From assembly GCA_905207625.1 (NCBI GenBank), contig CAJLLT010000002.1, forward strand, positions 62,001 through 126,000: a DNA stretch of 64,000 nucleotides. Direction: 5' to 3'. The notes under the pieces were generated by a model. It was not told the origin of the DNA. It saw only the letters and a list, made by a program, of their open reading frames with translations, and made no database searches. Shown here piece after piece: positions 42,799 to 52,234 of this stretch (position 1 is its first letter; each line of letters opens with the position of its first letter). The translations under genes and the position numbers were made by a program. This DNA comes from an uncultured Eubacteriales bacterium (GTDB lineage Bacteria > Bacillota > Clostridia > Oscillospirales > UBA644).

Positions 42799-45023
42799 AT
42801 GAAAGCTGTTATCATGGCGGAGCGGGAACCCGGCTGCGACCGCTGACGTGTCAGATGCCGAAGCCCCTTGCCCCTATCGCCGGAACACCCTGTATCTACT
42901 ACACCGTGGACCTTCTTCTCCGGCACGGGATAAGTGACATGGCGGCGACCCTTCTGTACCATGCGGAGGACGTTAAAAAAGCCCTGAAAAAGGTCAGGGA
43001 GACCTCCGTAAAATTCTTTACCGAAGAAAAGCCCCTGGGAACGGCGGGAAGCGTGGGAATGTGCCGGAATTTCCTTGACGAAGAGTTCATCGTCATAAGC
43101 GGAGACTGTATCTGTGACTTTGATCTTACGGCGGCGATCAGATTCCACCGGGAAAAGGACGGATTGGCGACGGTCGTTCTCAATCATGCAAAAGATCCTC
43201 TCGAATACGGCGTGGCGGTGCTTGACGGAGAGGACAAAATAACCCGTTTCATCGAAAAACCCTCCTGGTCAAGGGCATATTCCGACACTGTGAACACCGG
43301 GATCTATATCCTGTCCCCGAAAATATTTGATTTTATCCCGGAAAACCGGGAATGTGACTTTTCAAAGGACGTTTTTCCCGCCATTCTCGCAAAAGGACTT
43401 CCTCTGTACGGATATATAGCCGAGGGGTACTGGTGCGATATAGGAAACGTAAAAAGCTTTCTGCAGTGCAATTTCGACGTCCTTGCGGGGTCCCTTTCCT
43501 TTACCCCGAAGCTTTCCGTGGTTTCGGAGAACACTCTTTCGGTACCGGAGACAGTTACTCTGCGTCAGCCCTGTTTCATCGGCAAAAACGTCAAAATCGA
43601 AAGCGGAATAATCGGACCCTATGCCGTGATCGGCGACGGATGCGAACTGGGCAAAAATGTTTCCGTGACCTCGTCGGTTCTTTTCAATAACGTTACGGCG
43701 GAGGACGGTTCAAGCGTCCGCGGCAGCGTGATCTGCGAAGGCGCGAGGCTTCGCCGGGGCTCTTCCGTAGGCGAATACGGCGTCATCGGAGCTAACGCCT
43801 CGGTAGGCATGGGGACGGTGGTAAGCGCCGGGTCAAAGGTCTACCCGAAGAATATAATTCCGGAGTATTCCTTCGTGAAATCCGACGTTACGGAGGGACT
43901 CAACGAGTTCTCATTCGAAGAGGAAGCCATAACCTCCGTTTTCGACGAATACACGGATATTTCCGTATTTACCCGGCTGGGCTCCGCCATGGGAAAAGTG
44001 ATCTCAGGGACAGCCGCGGTGGCAATAATACGGGGAAAAGAAGCCAAATCCGCCGTCCCGGTAATGCTTGCGGTATCGGCGGGACTCTCAAGTTCCGGGG
44101 TAAACGTTTTCGATCTGGGAGAATGTGACACCGGAATGATCCGCTTTGCGGTGCGTGAATACGGCTTCGGCGGCGGGGTATTCATCCGGATAGAAGGAGG
44201 GAAAGCCCTTGTTTCGGTACTGAAGGGCGACGGGCTTTATCTGGACCGGGCAGGCGAAAGGAAACTGGAACAGGCGTATTCCTGTTCTGACGTTCCGAAC
44301 CTTGCCACCGGGTCGTTCCGTCCTTTCCGGGGCTATGACAGGGTTTACGCGAAATATTTTTCCTCCATGCTCGAAGGGCTTTCCCCTCTGCCGGCGATAG
44401 TCTCCGGGCCCTCCTTCATCACCGAAAAACTTTCCGTCCGCCACGGAGAGCCAAGGCTTGAATATATTTATATAATGCCGGACGCGCTGTACGTCCAGAC
44501 CCCGGAAAGGGAAGCTTACGCGGACGACATTGTAAACTGCGTCATCGCCCTCTGCTTCGGAAAACTCACCGGCCACGCCTGGATTCCGTACGAGTACCCG
44601 ATAGTGCTGGATAAAGTTGCGGAACAGCAGGGGTTCGAACTGCACCGTGTGACCCTTGAGGACAGGGATCGCAGTAAGCTTGACGGCATCAGTGACGTCA
44701 ATATCCGCGCGGCGGTACTGCTTAGGTATATGTCCGTATCCGACAGCCGATTTTCCGACCTTGCGGATCTTATTCCCGCCTTTTCCGCCCGTCACAGGGA
44801 AATTGACGGAAGCGGCGACAGAGCGGAAATAATGCGGATGCTTTCCGAAGGAGACAACAGAGAACTGGTCGAGGGAGTAAGAATCAGGGACAAAAGGGGA
44901 GCGGTTCTGATAGTTCCGAGGAAAAAGACCAATTCTTTCCGCCTTTTTGCGGAAGCCGCCGATGCGGAAACCGCGGCGGAGATATGTGATTTTTATGTAA
45001 AGAAAATCAAAAACAGGTCTTAA
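42799..45023 (+). CDS. Sugar-1-phosphate nucleotidyltransferase fused to a phosphomannomutase-like domain; N-terminal frameshift
   Basis: ATG 42799 has GAGG 8 bp upstream and starts MKAVIMA, the normal start of this family, but that frame stops 16 codons on. The rest, beginning GGAGTRLRPLTCQMPKPLAP, is in another frame and open to 45023. The shift is inside the nucleotide-binding loop and fits loss of one or four bases. Domains: nucleotidyltransferase to about residue 235 (GDCICDFDLT, FIEKPSW, TGIYILSP), left-handed hexapeptide repeats about 250-360 (IIGPYAVIGDGCELGKN), and a PMM-like region to the end. The PMM catalytic TASHNP is replaced by RIEGGKALVS, so that domain is probably not a mutase. 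Expected product: GDP-mannose or a similar nucleotide sugar, if the frame is restored. Confidence 0.82.
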
Positions 45024-45314
45024 AAGGTTGACAAGGGCATAATAATTTGTTATACTGTCCGTAATTGATATGGGTGACAGTACGGCGCAAAAATCGCGTC
45101 CGTGCTGTCCGGAAGAAAATAAAATAGAAGCATTTCTGCCATCCGCCGGAGGTATGAAATGAGCGGAAGACGGTCGTTCCGCCCATTGCCTGAAAACCTT
45201 CACCGGTCGGCAGCAGATGCTTCCGGAAATCTTTCCCATTACAATTAAATTGATCAGTGTCCCGCGAAAAGGCGGGACTACATATGCGTTACAGAAAAGT
45301 ACAGGAGGTACTGA
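45024..45314 (+). other. Promoter and structured leader of rnjA
   Basis: After the promoter at 45028-45056 the RNase J mRNA has a leader of about 250 nt. It can form GACAGTACGG/CCGTGCTGTC (45075-45109, with one G-U on the plus strand), AAGCAT/ATGCTT with TGCC/GGCA inside (about 45128-45225), and GTCCCGC/GCGGGAC (about 45259-45280). No reading frame with a ribosome site is seen in it. Confidence 0.6.
45028..45056 (+). promoter_or_regulatory. Promoter of the rnjA-murD operon
   Basis: TTGACA (45028-45033), 17-bp spacer, TATACT (45051-45056). Confidence 0.82.
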
Positions 45315-46985
45315 ATGAAAAAAATTGAACGTGTGAGAATCATTCCTCTGGGAGGACTTAACGAAATAGGCAAAAACCTGACCCTTTTCGAATGCGGAAA
45401 GGATATAATCGCCATAGACTGCGGTCTGGCGTTCCCTGACGACGAAATGCCCGGTGTTGACTATGTCATACCGGATATGCAATATATCGTAAAAAACAAA
45501 GACAGGTTCAAGGCGCTCTTCATCACCCACGGACACGAAGATCATATCGGGGGTATACCGTATCTGCTCCGGGATGTCAACGTTCCCATTTACGGCACGA
45601 AAATGACCCTTGGCATAATCCGGAATAAGCTTAAGGAATTCAATCTCGACAAAAAGGCAAAACTTTTTGAAGTAGCCGCCGGCGACCTCATAGATATGGG
45701 TAATTTCGGCGTTGAATACATTCATGTCAACCACTCTATCGCCGACGCTGCCGCGATAGCTCTGCATACTCCCTGCGGAACGATACTGCATATGGGAGAC
45801 TTCAAGATAGACGTCACCCCCGTACAGGGCGGAATGATTGACCTTGCCCGTATAGGAGAACTGGGCAACGAAGGTCTTCTTGCCCTTATGATGGATTCCA
45901 CCAATGCGGAGCGTCCCGGATTCGCAATGAGCGAACAGAAGGTAAAAGGAAGCCTTGACAATATTTTCCGCAGCGCGGTGGGAAAACGTATAATAGTAGC
46001 AACTTTCGCCTCCAACGTAGACAGAGTTCAGTCCGTTATAGACCTTGCGATCAAATACGGCAGACGCGTTGCGGTCTGCGGCAGAAGCATGGTCACAGTG
46101 TTGCAGGTTGCAACGGAACTGGGGTATATGAACATCCCCGACAACGTACTTATTGATGCGGAGCAAATAAACAAATTCCCGCCGGAAAAAGTCGTTCTCA
46201 TAACTACGGGAAGCCAGGGCGAGCCTATGTCCGCTCTTTACAGAATGGCTTATTCGGATCACAAGGTGGTCGAAATAAACAGCAATGACCTGGTAGTCAT
46301 TTCCGCAAGCGCAATACCGGGCAACGAAAAACTTGTCAACAGGGTAGTAAACGAACTTTTCCGCTCCGGAGCAGACGTGGTACACGAATCCTTCGCAGAG
46401 GTCCACGTTTCCGGTCACGCCTGCCAGGAGGAGCTTAAGCTGATATTCTCCCTGGCAAAACCGAAATTTTTCATTCCGGTACACGGTGAATACAGACATC
46501 TCCGCCGCCACGCGCTCATCGCGGAAAGCATGGGGATAGAAAACAAAAATATTTTTATCGCCGACATAGGCAATATTATTGAGATCAGCAAAGACGAAAT
46601 AAAATCTGCCGGCACTGTTCCTTCAGGAAAAGTCATTGTGGATGGTCTGGGTGTGGGAGACGTGGGAAACGTTGTCCTCAGAGACCGCAAACACCTGTCC
46701 CAGGACGGACTTATAATTTCCGTGGCTGTGGTGGACAGCAATACCGGAACACTGGTGTGCGAACCCGAGATAATTTCCAGGGGTTTTGTTTACGTCAAGG
46801 AAAATGAGGAGCTCGTCAGGAACTTCAAAAAAATCACCGAGCGTGTAGTTGAAGACAGTCTGGACGGGGGCAAAGGCGACTGGCAGTATAACGCAAAAAC
46901 AAAGCTGAAGGACGAACTGTCCAAATACATTTTTGATCAGACAAAACGTAAGCCCATGATTCTCCCCATAATAAAGAATATATAA
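45315..46985 (+). CDS. rnjA: Ribonuclease J
   Basis: 556 residues, full length. Beta-lactamase fold with FITHGHEDHIGGIPYLL (metal site), HVNHSIADAA, LHMGDFKIDVTP and MMDSTNAERPG, the beta-CASP part VATFASNVDRVQSVIDLA, and HVSGHACQEELKL with FIPVHGEYRHLRRHA. It is a 5'-3' exo- and endonuclease of mRNA and rRNA. AGGAGG lies before the ATG. A long structured leader precedes it. murD follows 9 bp later. Confidence 0.98.
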   Translation: MKKIERVRIIPLGGLNEIGKNLTLFECGKDIIAIDCGLAFPDDEMPGVDYVIPDMQYIVKNKDRFKALFITHGHEDHIGGIPYLLRDVNVPIYGTKMTLGIIRNKLKEFNLDKKAKLFEVAAGDLIDMGNFGVEYIHVNHSIADAAAIALHTPCGTILHMGDFKIDVTPVQGGMIDLARIGELGNEGLLALMMDSTNAERPGFAMSEQKVKGSLDNIFRSAVGKRIIVATFASNVDRVQSVIDLAIKYGRRVAVCGRSMVTVLQVATELGYMNIPDNVLIDAEQINKFPPEKVVLITTGSQGEPMSALYRMAYSDHKVVEINSNDLVVISASAIPGNEKLVNRVVNELFRSGADVVHESFAEVHVSGHACQEELKLIFSLAKPKFFIPVHGEYRHLRRHALIAESMGIENKNIFIADIGNIIEISKDEIKSAGTVPSGKVIVDGLGVGDVGNVVLRDRKHLSQDGLIISVAVVDSNTGTLVCEPEIISRGFVYVKENEELVRNFKKITERVVEDSLDGGKGDWQYNAKTKLKDELSKYIFDQTKRKPMILPIIKNI

Positions 46986-46994
46986 GGATTTTTT

Positions 46995-48371
46995 ATGACA
47001 GCTGAAGAGTATTTTCGTTCACTGAAGTCCAAAAGAGTAACTGTTGTGGGTTTCGGGGTCAGCAACCGCCCGCTTATAAATATGCTGCTTGATGCCGGAG
47101 CCGATGTGACGGTCTGCGATAAGCGTCCGATTGAACAGCTGGGATCCGATGCGGAAGCTCTTGAGGGCAGACTCCGGTTCGTCTGCGGTGACAGCTATCT
47201 TGATGACATAAACACAGATATAGTCTTCAAAACTCCCGGCATGAGACGGGATCTCCCCGGGTTTCTGGAAGCGGAGCGGAAAGGCGCCGTTCTTACCTCG
47301 GAGATGCAGGTGTTTTTTGAACTCTGCCCCTGCAAAAAAATTGCGGTAACAGGTTCTGAAGGCAAAACCACAACCTCGACCCTGATCTCCGAATTTCTCA
47401 GACAGCAGGGCCGCACCGTCTGGCTCGGAGGTAACATAGGCACACCTCTGTTACCGGAAATAAGCAGAATGAAGCCTTCGGATATTGTGGTCGCGGAGCT
47501 TTCCTCCTTCCAGCTTTTCGATATGACGGTTTCGGCGGAAACTGCGGTAATTACAAACATCGTGCAGGAACACCTGAACTGGCATAAGGATATGCAGGAG
47601 TACATAGACACTAAAAAACGCGTGTTTTCCTTCCGGAAGGGCGGGAAAGTGGTTCTCAACGATGATTATGCGACAACGAAAGACCTTGCCCTGGGTCACG
47701 AGTGTGATCTTTATAAGTTTTCCTTCACCCACAGGGTGGAAAAAGGCGCGTACCTCGCCCCGGACGGAATAATACACTTCTCCGACGGAGAAAAGGACGT
47801 TCCGGTCCTTGACCGCCGTCGTATAAAAATAATCGGCGACCACAATGTGGAAAACTACATGGCGGCGATTACCGCAACCTGGGGTCTTGTGGACATTTCC
47901 GTGTACGGAAAAGTTGCGGAAAGCTTCGGCGGAGTGGAACACCGTATGGAGTATGTCAGGACAAAGGACGGAGTAAAATACTTCAACGATTCCATCTGCA
48001 CTTCCCCTACAAGCGCCATAGCCTGCCTGAAGTCTCAGAAGGACAAAATAGTCATGATTGCCGGGGGATCCGATAAAAAACTGGACTACTCCCCTGTTGT
48101 CCCGTATATTCTGCAAAAGGTCAGCCACCTGATACTTATGGGGGCAACGGCACGGAAAATCTATGATGCGGTGACTTCCGACCCGGGATATGACCCTGAA
48201 AAACTGACCGTTGAGTTTTCCGGAGGTATGGAAGATTCGGTGCAAAAGGCACAGAAAGCGGCAATGGCAGGACAAAGCGTATACCTGCTCCCCGTTTCGG
48301 CAAGTTTTGACTGCTACAGTAATTTCGAAGAACGGGGAAAACACTATAAAAAGCTCGTCAATGAGCTGTAG
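46995..48371 (+). CDS. murD: UDP-N-acetylmuramoyl-L-alanine--D-glutamate ligase
   Basis: 458 residues. It adds D-glutamate to UDP-MurNAc-Ala in the cytoplasm. Motifs: VGFGVSNRPLINMLLDAGAD, ITGSEGKTTT-type P-loop (AVTGSEGKTTTSTLI), AELSSFQLFD, TNIVQEHLNWHKDMQEYIDT, GDHNVENYMAAITA, GGVEHRMEY and NDSICTSPTSAIACL. It stands apart from a dcw cluster, co-transcribed with rnjA and M42 peptidases. Confidence 0.98.
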   Translation: MTAEEYFRSLKSKRVTVVGFGVSNRPLINMLLDAGADVTVCDKRPIEQLGSDAEALEGRLRFVCGDSYLDDINTDIVFKTPGMRRDLPGFLEAERKGAVLTSEMQVFFELCPCKKIAVTGSEGKTTTSTLISEFLRQQGRTVWLGGNIGTPLLPEISRMKPSDIVVAELSSFQLFDMTVSAETAVITNIVQEHLNWHKDMQEYIDTKKRVFSFRKGGKVVLNDDYATTKDLALGHECDLYKFSFTHRVEKGAYLAPDGIIHFSDGEKDVPVLDRRRIKIIGDHNVENYMAAITATWGLVDISVYGKVAESFGGVEHRMEYVRTKDGVKYFNDSICTSPTSAIACLKSQKDKIVMIAGGSDKKLDYSPVVPYILQKVSHLILMGATARKIYDAVTSDPGYDPEKLTVEFSGGMEDSVQKAQKAAMAGQSVYLLPVSASFDCYSNFEERGKHYKKLVNEL

Positions 48372-48382
48372 AAGGTGATTCA

Positions 48383-49405
48383 ATGAAAGCAAATGTAAAA
48401 GACCTGACAGAAATACTTCAGGTAGAAAGCGAATGCGGAAACGAGCGTTCTTTTGCGGAATTTATTGCCGGAAAACTGCGCTCTTACACTGACTACGTCC
48501 GTATTGACAGACTTCACAATGTCATAGCGACGATCGGAGACAGTTCCGCTAAAAAAATAATGCTTACCGCGCATCAGGATGAGCTGAGCATGATAGTCAG
48601 CTCCGTCAACGACAACGGTTTTCTTACGGTTCAGAGAGTAGGCGGAATCGACAGAAGAACTCTCCTTTCCCAGGAAGTAACCGTCAACGGGCTGAACGGA
48701 ATAATATGCTCCACCCCGCCCCATCTGGCAAAACCCGGAGAGGGATCGAAAGTTCCGGAATACAAAGACCTTTACATAGATCTGGGACTTCCGGCGGAAG
48801 AAGTAAAGAAAAAAGTAAGACTCGGAGACAGGGTCTACCTGAATACCTCCGTAACTCCCCTTCTCAACAACAGAATAGCTTCAAAAGCTCTTGACAATAA
48901 AATCTGTGTATATGCCATACTCGTTTGTCTGGAAAAGCTTGCGAAGCTTATAAAGCACAACGAACTGGACTGCTGTATACAGGTGCTTTTCGCATCACAG
49001 GAAGAGGTGGGGTCCCGCGGCGCCGCCGTAGGAACCTTTACCGCAGATCCGGACGAAGCGATAGTACTGGATGTAACCTTTGCAAAACAGCCCGATGTGC
49101 CGGAAGCGGCGGAACTGGGCGAAGGCGCGGTAGTTGAGTATTCCGCTATCTTTGACCGTACACTCTGCAAAAACCTCGAAAAAGCAGCAAAAGAGAACAA
49201 AGTCAAATATCAGGTCAATGCGGAAGCCATTGCCCTGGGAACAGATGCGGATACCGTTTCCATTCTCCGTTGCGGCATAAAAACCGCACTGCTTTCCGTC
49301 CCGGTAAGATATATGCACACGGCGGTGGAGACCGGGGATCTCGGTGACGTGGAAAGTGCCGCGGATATTCTCTGCGGATACATACGCACCTATGAAAAGA
49401 AGTGA
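48383..49405 (+). CDS. M42 family metallopeptidase (1 of 3)
   Basis: 340 residues. Dinuclear metal ligands of the M42 (TET aminopeptidase/glucanase-like) family are visible: TAHQDE (His, Asp), ALDNKI (bridging Asp), SQEEVGSRGAAV (catalytic Glu and ligand Glu), VLDVTFAKQPD (Asp) and YMHTAVE (His). Such enzymes form large cytosolic tetrahedral shells that trim peptides. It is the first of three tandem paralogs that differ strongly from one another. The start follows murD by 11 bp. Confidence 0.9.
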   Translation: MKANVKDLTEILQVESECGNERSFAEFIAGKLRSYTDYVRIDRLHNVIATIGDSSAKKIMLTAHQDELSMIVSSVNDNGFLTVQRVGGIDRRTLLSQEVTVNGLNGIICSTPPHLAKPGEGSKVPEYKDLYIDLGLPAEEVKKKVRLGDRVYLNTSVTPLLNNRIASKALDNKICVYAILVCLEKLAKLIKHNELDCCIQVLFASQEEVGSRGAAVGTFTADPDEAIVLDVTFAKQPDVPEAAELGEGAVVEYSAIFDRTLCKNLEKAAKENKVKYQVNAEAIALGTDADTVSILRCGIKTALLSVPVRYMHTAVETGDLGDVESAADILCGYIRTYEKK

Positions 49406-49417
49406 GGAGGTCTGAAA

Positions 49418-50470
49418 ATGGAATTGCTTGAAAAGCTTTGCACTATCAACGGTGTCAGCGGTGACGAGGCAGATGTGAAAGCGTATATAGAGGAACAGAT
49501 CCGCCCCTATTGCGAAGAGATCCTGACGGACAACCTCGGAAGCCTCGTCGCTTTCAGAAAAGGCAGAAAAAGAACTCCGAAAAAGCTTATGTTTGCCGCT
49601 CATATGGACGAAACGGGATATTATGTGACCAGAATCGATGAGAGCGGCCTGATCTGCTTCCAGTCCATCGGGGTATCGGTAAACGTGACCCCCGGACAAA
49701 GAGTAAGGATAAAATCCACGGCGGCGGACAAGCCGTCATATATCGACGGAGTAATCGGATTGCCTCCTATACACATGACCCCCAGAGATAAGGAGCGGGA
49801 CGTTCCGCCGTACAAAAAGCTGCGCATAGACATCGGTGCAAAAAACAAGGACGACGCGGCCTCCAGAGTCTGCATCGGAGACAGCGTGTATTTCGACGGA
49901 GAATTCGGCAAACTGGGACAACTTGTAAAGGCAAAAGCTCTGGATGACCGTGTAGGCTGCGCCACGATGATAAAGCTGATACAACAGGAGCTGGAATACG
50001 ACTGTTGGTTTGCCTTCAACGTTCAGGAAGAAGTCGGCTGCAGAGGTTCAGCCGCAACGGCGTTTGCCCTGAGGCCGGAAGTCGCGGTCATACTTGAGGG
50101 AACCACCGCCGCGGATATCGGTGCAGTGGAAGGCGGAGAAAAAGTGTGTATCGCCGGTCAGGGTGTCGCCCTTTCCTTTGCGGACCGGTCTACAACTTAC
50201 GATCCGAGGGTTCTCCGGGCAGTTACGAAAATTGCGGATAAAAACAATGTGCTCTGGCAATACAAGACCTTTGTTTCCGGGGGCAATGATGCCGGCAGAA
50301 TCCAGAGAACAGCCTCCGGATGCTACGTCTGCGCTCTTTCCGTCCCAGTCAGATATCTGCATTCCCGGATATCCGCCGCTTCGGTAAAAGATATAGACAG
50401 CATGCTTGATATGAGCCGGGCTATAATAAACAATTATGAGGATCTTTGCAAAGATCTGGAACAGGAGTGA
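49418..50470 (+). CDS. M42 family metallopeptidase (2 of 3)
   Basis: 350 residues with the same layout: FAAHMDETGYYVT, KALDDRVGCATM, NVQEEVGCRGSA, AVILEGTTAADIG and YLHSRISAASVKD. The fifth metal ligand block has Glu where paralogs 1 and 3 have Asp, which is allowed in the family and may change metal choice. GGAGG precedes the ATG, 12 bp after paralog 1. Confidence 0.9.
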   Translation: MELLEKLCTINGVSGDEADVKAYIEEQIRPYCEEILTDNLGSLVAFRKGRKRTPKKLMFAAHMDETGYYVTRIDESGLICFQSIGVSVNVTPGQRVRIKSTAADKPSYIDGVIGLPPIHMTPRDKERDVPPYKKLRIDIGAKNKDDAASRVCIGDSVYFDGEFGKLGQLVKAKALDDRVGCATMIKLIQQELEYDCWFAFNVQEEVGCRGSAATAFALRPEVAVILEGTTAADIGAVEGGEKVCIAGQGVALSFADRSTTYDPRVLRAVTKIADKNNVLWQYKTFVSGGNDAGRIQRTASGCYVCALSVPVRYLHSRISAASVKDIDSMLDMSRAIINNYEDLCKDLEQE

Positions 50471-50475
50471 GCTCA

Positions 50476-51495
50476 ATGAAACAGACACTTATCGAAAGAA
50501 TGAAAAAATATTCGGAGTTCATCTCCGTTTCCTCCAATGAAAGAGGCCTTCTTGAAAACGTCCGGGCGGAGCTTCTGCCCTACGTCAACGACGAAAAGGA
50601 CATATACTTTGACCCCATGGGTAACCTTATCGCAGTTCTGGGCAAGGGCAGCGGAGACAGGGTAATGTTCTCTGCACATTCGGACACTATAGGCTTTATC
50701 GCCCACTACATAGATGACAAGGGCTTTGTCCGCGTCACCCCCCTCGGCGGGCTTCATCCCCAATGCCTGAGTTCCCGCAAAGTACGCTTCGCCAACGGAG
50801 TCGTGGGTCTCATGAGCTTTGAGGGAAGCGAATACAAGATGAATAAGGCCTATGTGGACATCGGCGCGGCAAATAAAGAAGAGGCGGAAAAGCTTCTGCC
50901 CCTCGGTACCGTAGGCACATATGAGGCGGATGTTTACGAAATGGCGGGAGACAAAATAGTTTCTCCTTTCATGGACGACCGTATTGCCGTGGCTATTCAG
51001 ACCGAAGCGTTTATCCGTATTGCGAAGGCAAGAAGACGTATTCCCAATGAACTTTATTTTGTGTTCTCGGTTCAGGAAGAGCTGGGACTCCGGGGTTCAA
51101 AGACTGCGGCCTTCGGTATTGAACCGAAGTACGGAATAGCCCTTGACGTTACCTGTACCGGAGACACCCCGGAATACGATCCGCCGATGACCATGAAGCT
51201 CGGCGGTGGCGCCTGCATCAAGATCATGGACAGGAGCGTCGTATGCAACAAGCAGATGACGGACTTCATCCTGGATACGGCGGAGAGGGAAAATATCCCG
51301 CACCAGATAGAGATTCTTCCTTTCGGAGGAACCGATACCGCCTCTATACAGATGGCAGCCGGAGGAGCATACGCGGGGGCAATATCGATCCCCACAAGGT
51401 ATATACATACACCCACGGAGACTGTCTGCGCTTCGGACTGTGAAGCCTGCGTGGATCTGCTGTGCGCCCTGATATACGAAGGCTTCAGCTTCTGA
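50476..51495 (+). CDS. M42 family metallopeptidase (3 of 3)
   Basis: ATG 50476 is preferred, with AGGAG 8 bp upstream; the frame is open 10 codons above, inside paralog 2. 339 residues. Ligand blocks: FSAHSDTIGFIAHY, FMDDRIAVAIQ, SVQEELGLRGSKTA, ALDVTCTGDTPEYD and YIHTPTETVCASD. Three diverged copies in one operon suggest subunits with different peptide preference or a mixed shell. The stop overlaps the start of the next gene. Confidence 0.9.
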   Translation: MKQTLIERMKKYSEFISVSSNERGLLENVRAELLPYVNDEKDIYFDPMGNLIAVLGKGSGDRVMFSAHSDTIGFIAHYIDDKGFVRVTPLGGLHPQCLSSRKVRFANGVVGLMSFEGSEYKMNKAYVDIGAANKEEAEKLLPLGTVGTYEADVYEMAGDKIVSPFMDDRIAVAIQTEAFIRIAKARRRIPNELYFVFSVQEELGLRGSKTAAFGIEPKYGIALDVTCTGDTPEYDPPMTMKLGGGACIKIMDRSVVCNKQMTDFILDTAERENIPHQIEILPFGGTDTASIQMAAGGAYAGAISIPTRYIHTPTETVCASDCEACVDLLCALIYEGFSF

Positions 51496-52130
51496 TGAAG
51501 GACAAGATACTGAGACACCTGGAGGATAAGGTCTCAGCGGTGGGCTTCGGAAAACTCCCGGAACCTTTCCTGGGCCTGGAGTATGTAATCAGCCTTTGCA
51601 TAAGGCTCTCCGACCCGGTAGTGAATGAGATATCAGATAAACCTACACAGACATATTTTCACCATTACCGGTGCACCAACCGACTGCTGGATGACGCGGC
51701 GGCAAGTCTGGGGCTTCTGCTTCAGAAGAACGGATATTCCTTTTATCCCGTTGCCGCCTCCCAGTCCGTTCACGGGGACGGTTTCCGCGGTATATATTCA
51801 CACAAACAGGCGGCGTGCCTCTGCGGTATGGGGTCTGTAGGAAAAAACAATCTGTTTATCCATGAAACTCTGGGGGTTCGGGTCAGACTGGCAACGGTCT
51901 TTACGGACTGCCCGGTAGCGGACAGGGTGACCGTTCCGGAGGAATACCGGCATTGTGCGGACTGCGGGAAATGTATTTCCGCCTGCCCCGCCCACGCTGT
52001 TTCCGAAAACGGTTTTGACCCGAAAGCCTGCAGTGAATACATGAAGCGGAACTTTCAGCTTATAGGCAGGGGTTCCGTTTGCGGAATCTGCATGAAGGTC
52101 TGTCCCCATGCGGATAACCGGAAGTTTTGA
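51495..52130 (+). CDS. 4Fe-4S protein of the epoxyqueuosine reductase (QueG)-like superfamily, short form
   Basis: ATG 51495 overlaps the preceding stop by 1 base. 211 residues, clearly shorter than QueG (over 300). Two ferredoxin-type motifs, CADCGKCISACPAHAV and CGICMKVCPHAD, can hold two 4Fe-4S clusters. Upstream, ACLCGMGSVGKNNLFIHETL matches the QueG-type block around the cofactor pocket. It lacks most of the N-terminal cobalamin-binding part, so it is unlikely to be a true QueG. The role is unknown; an electron-transfer reductase is an inference. Confidence 0.82.
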   Translation: MKDKILRHLEDKVSAVGFGKLPEPFLGLEYVISLCIRLSDPVVNEISDKPTQTYFHHYRCTNRLLDDAAASLGLLLQKNGYSFYPVAASQSVHGDGFRGIYSHKQAACLCGMGSVGKNNLFIHETLGVRVRLATVFTDCPVADRVTVPEEYRHCADCGKCISACPAHAVSENGFDPKACSEYMKRNFQLIGRGSVCGICMKVCPHADNRKF

Positions 52131-52234
52131 ATAATTTTTCCATTCTTGTTCACAATTTGTTTGAATATCGGTGCTAAAATAAGACCAAAATAGTATTATT
52201 TAAAAATACTTCTTTAAAACATTGGGGGAATACC

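Noticed and set aside
48383..51495. Endoglucanase function for the M42 genes
   Set aside because: M42 proteins are often labelled endoglucanase M, but all metal ligands are those of aminopeptidases and nothing suggests glycan binding.
51495..52130. Epoxyqueuosine reductase (QueG)
   Set aside because: The protein is about 100 residues too short and lacks most of the cobalamin-binding part, so only superfamily membership is claimed.
52141..52200. Promoter for nifS
   Set aside because: TTCACA and TAAAAT are present, but the spacing is 20 bp and other pairings are no better, so no call is made.
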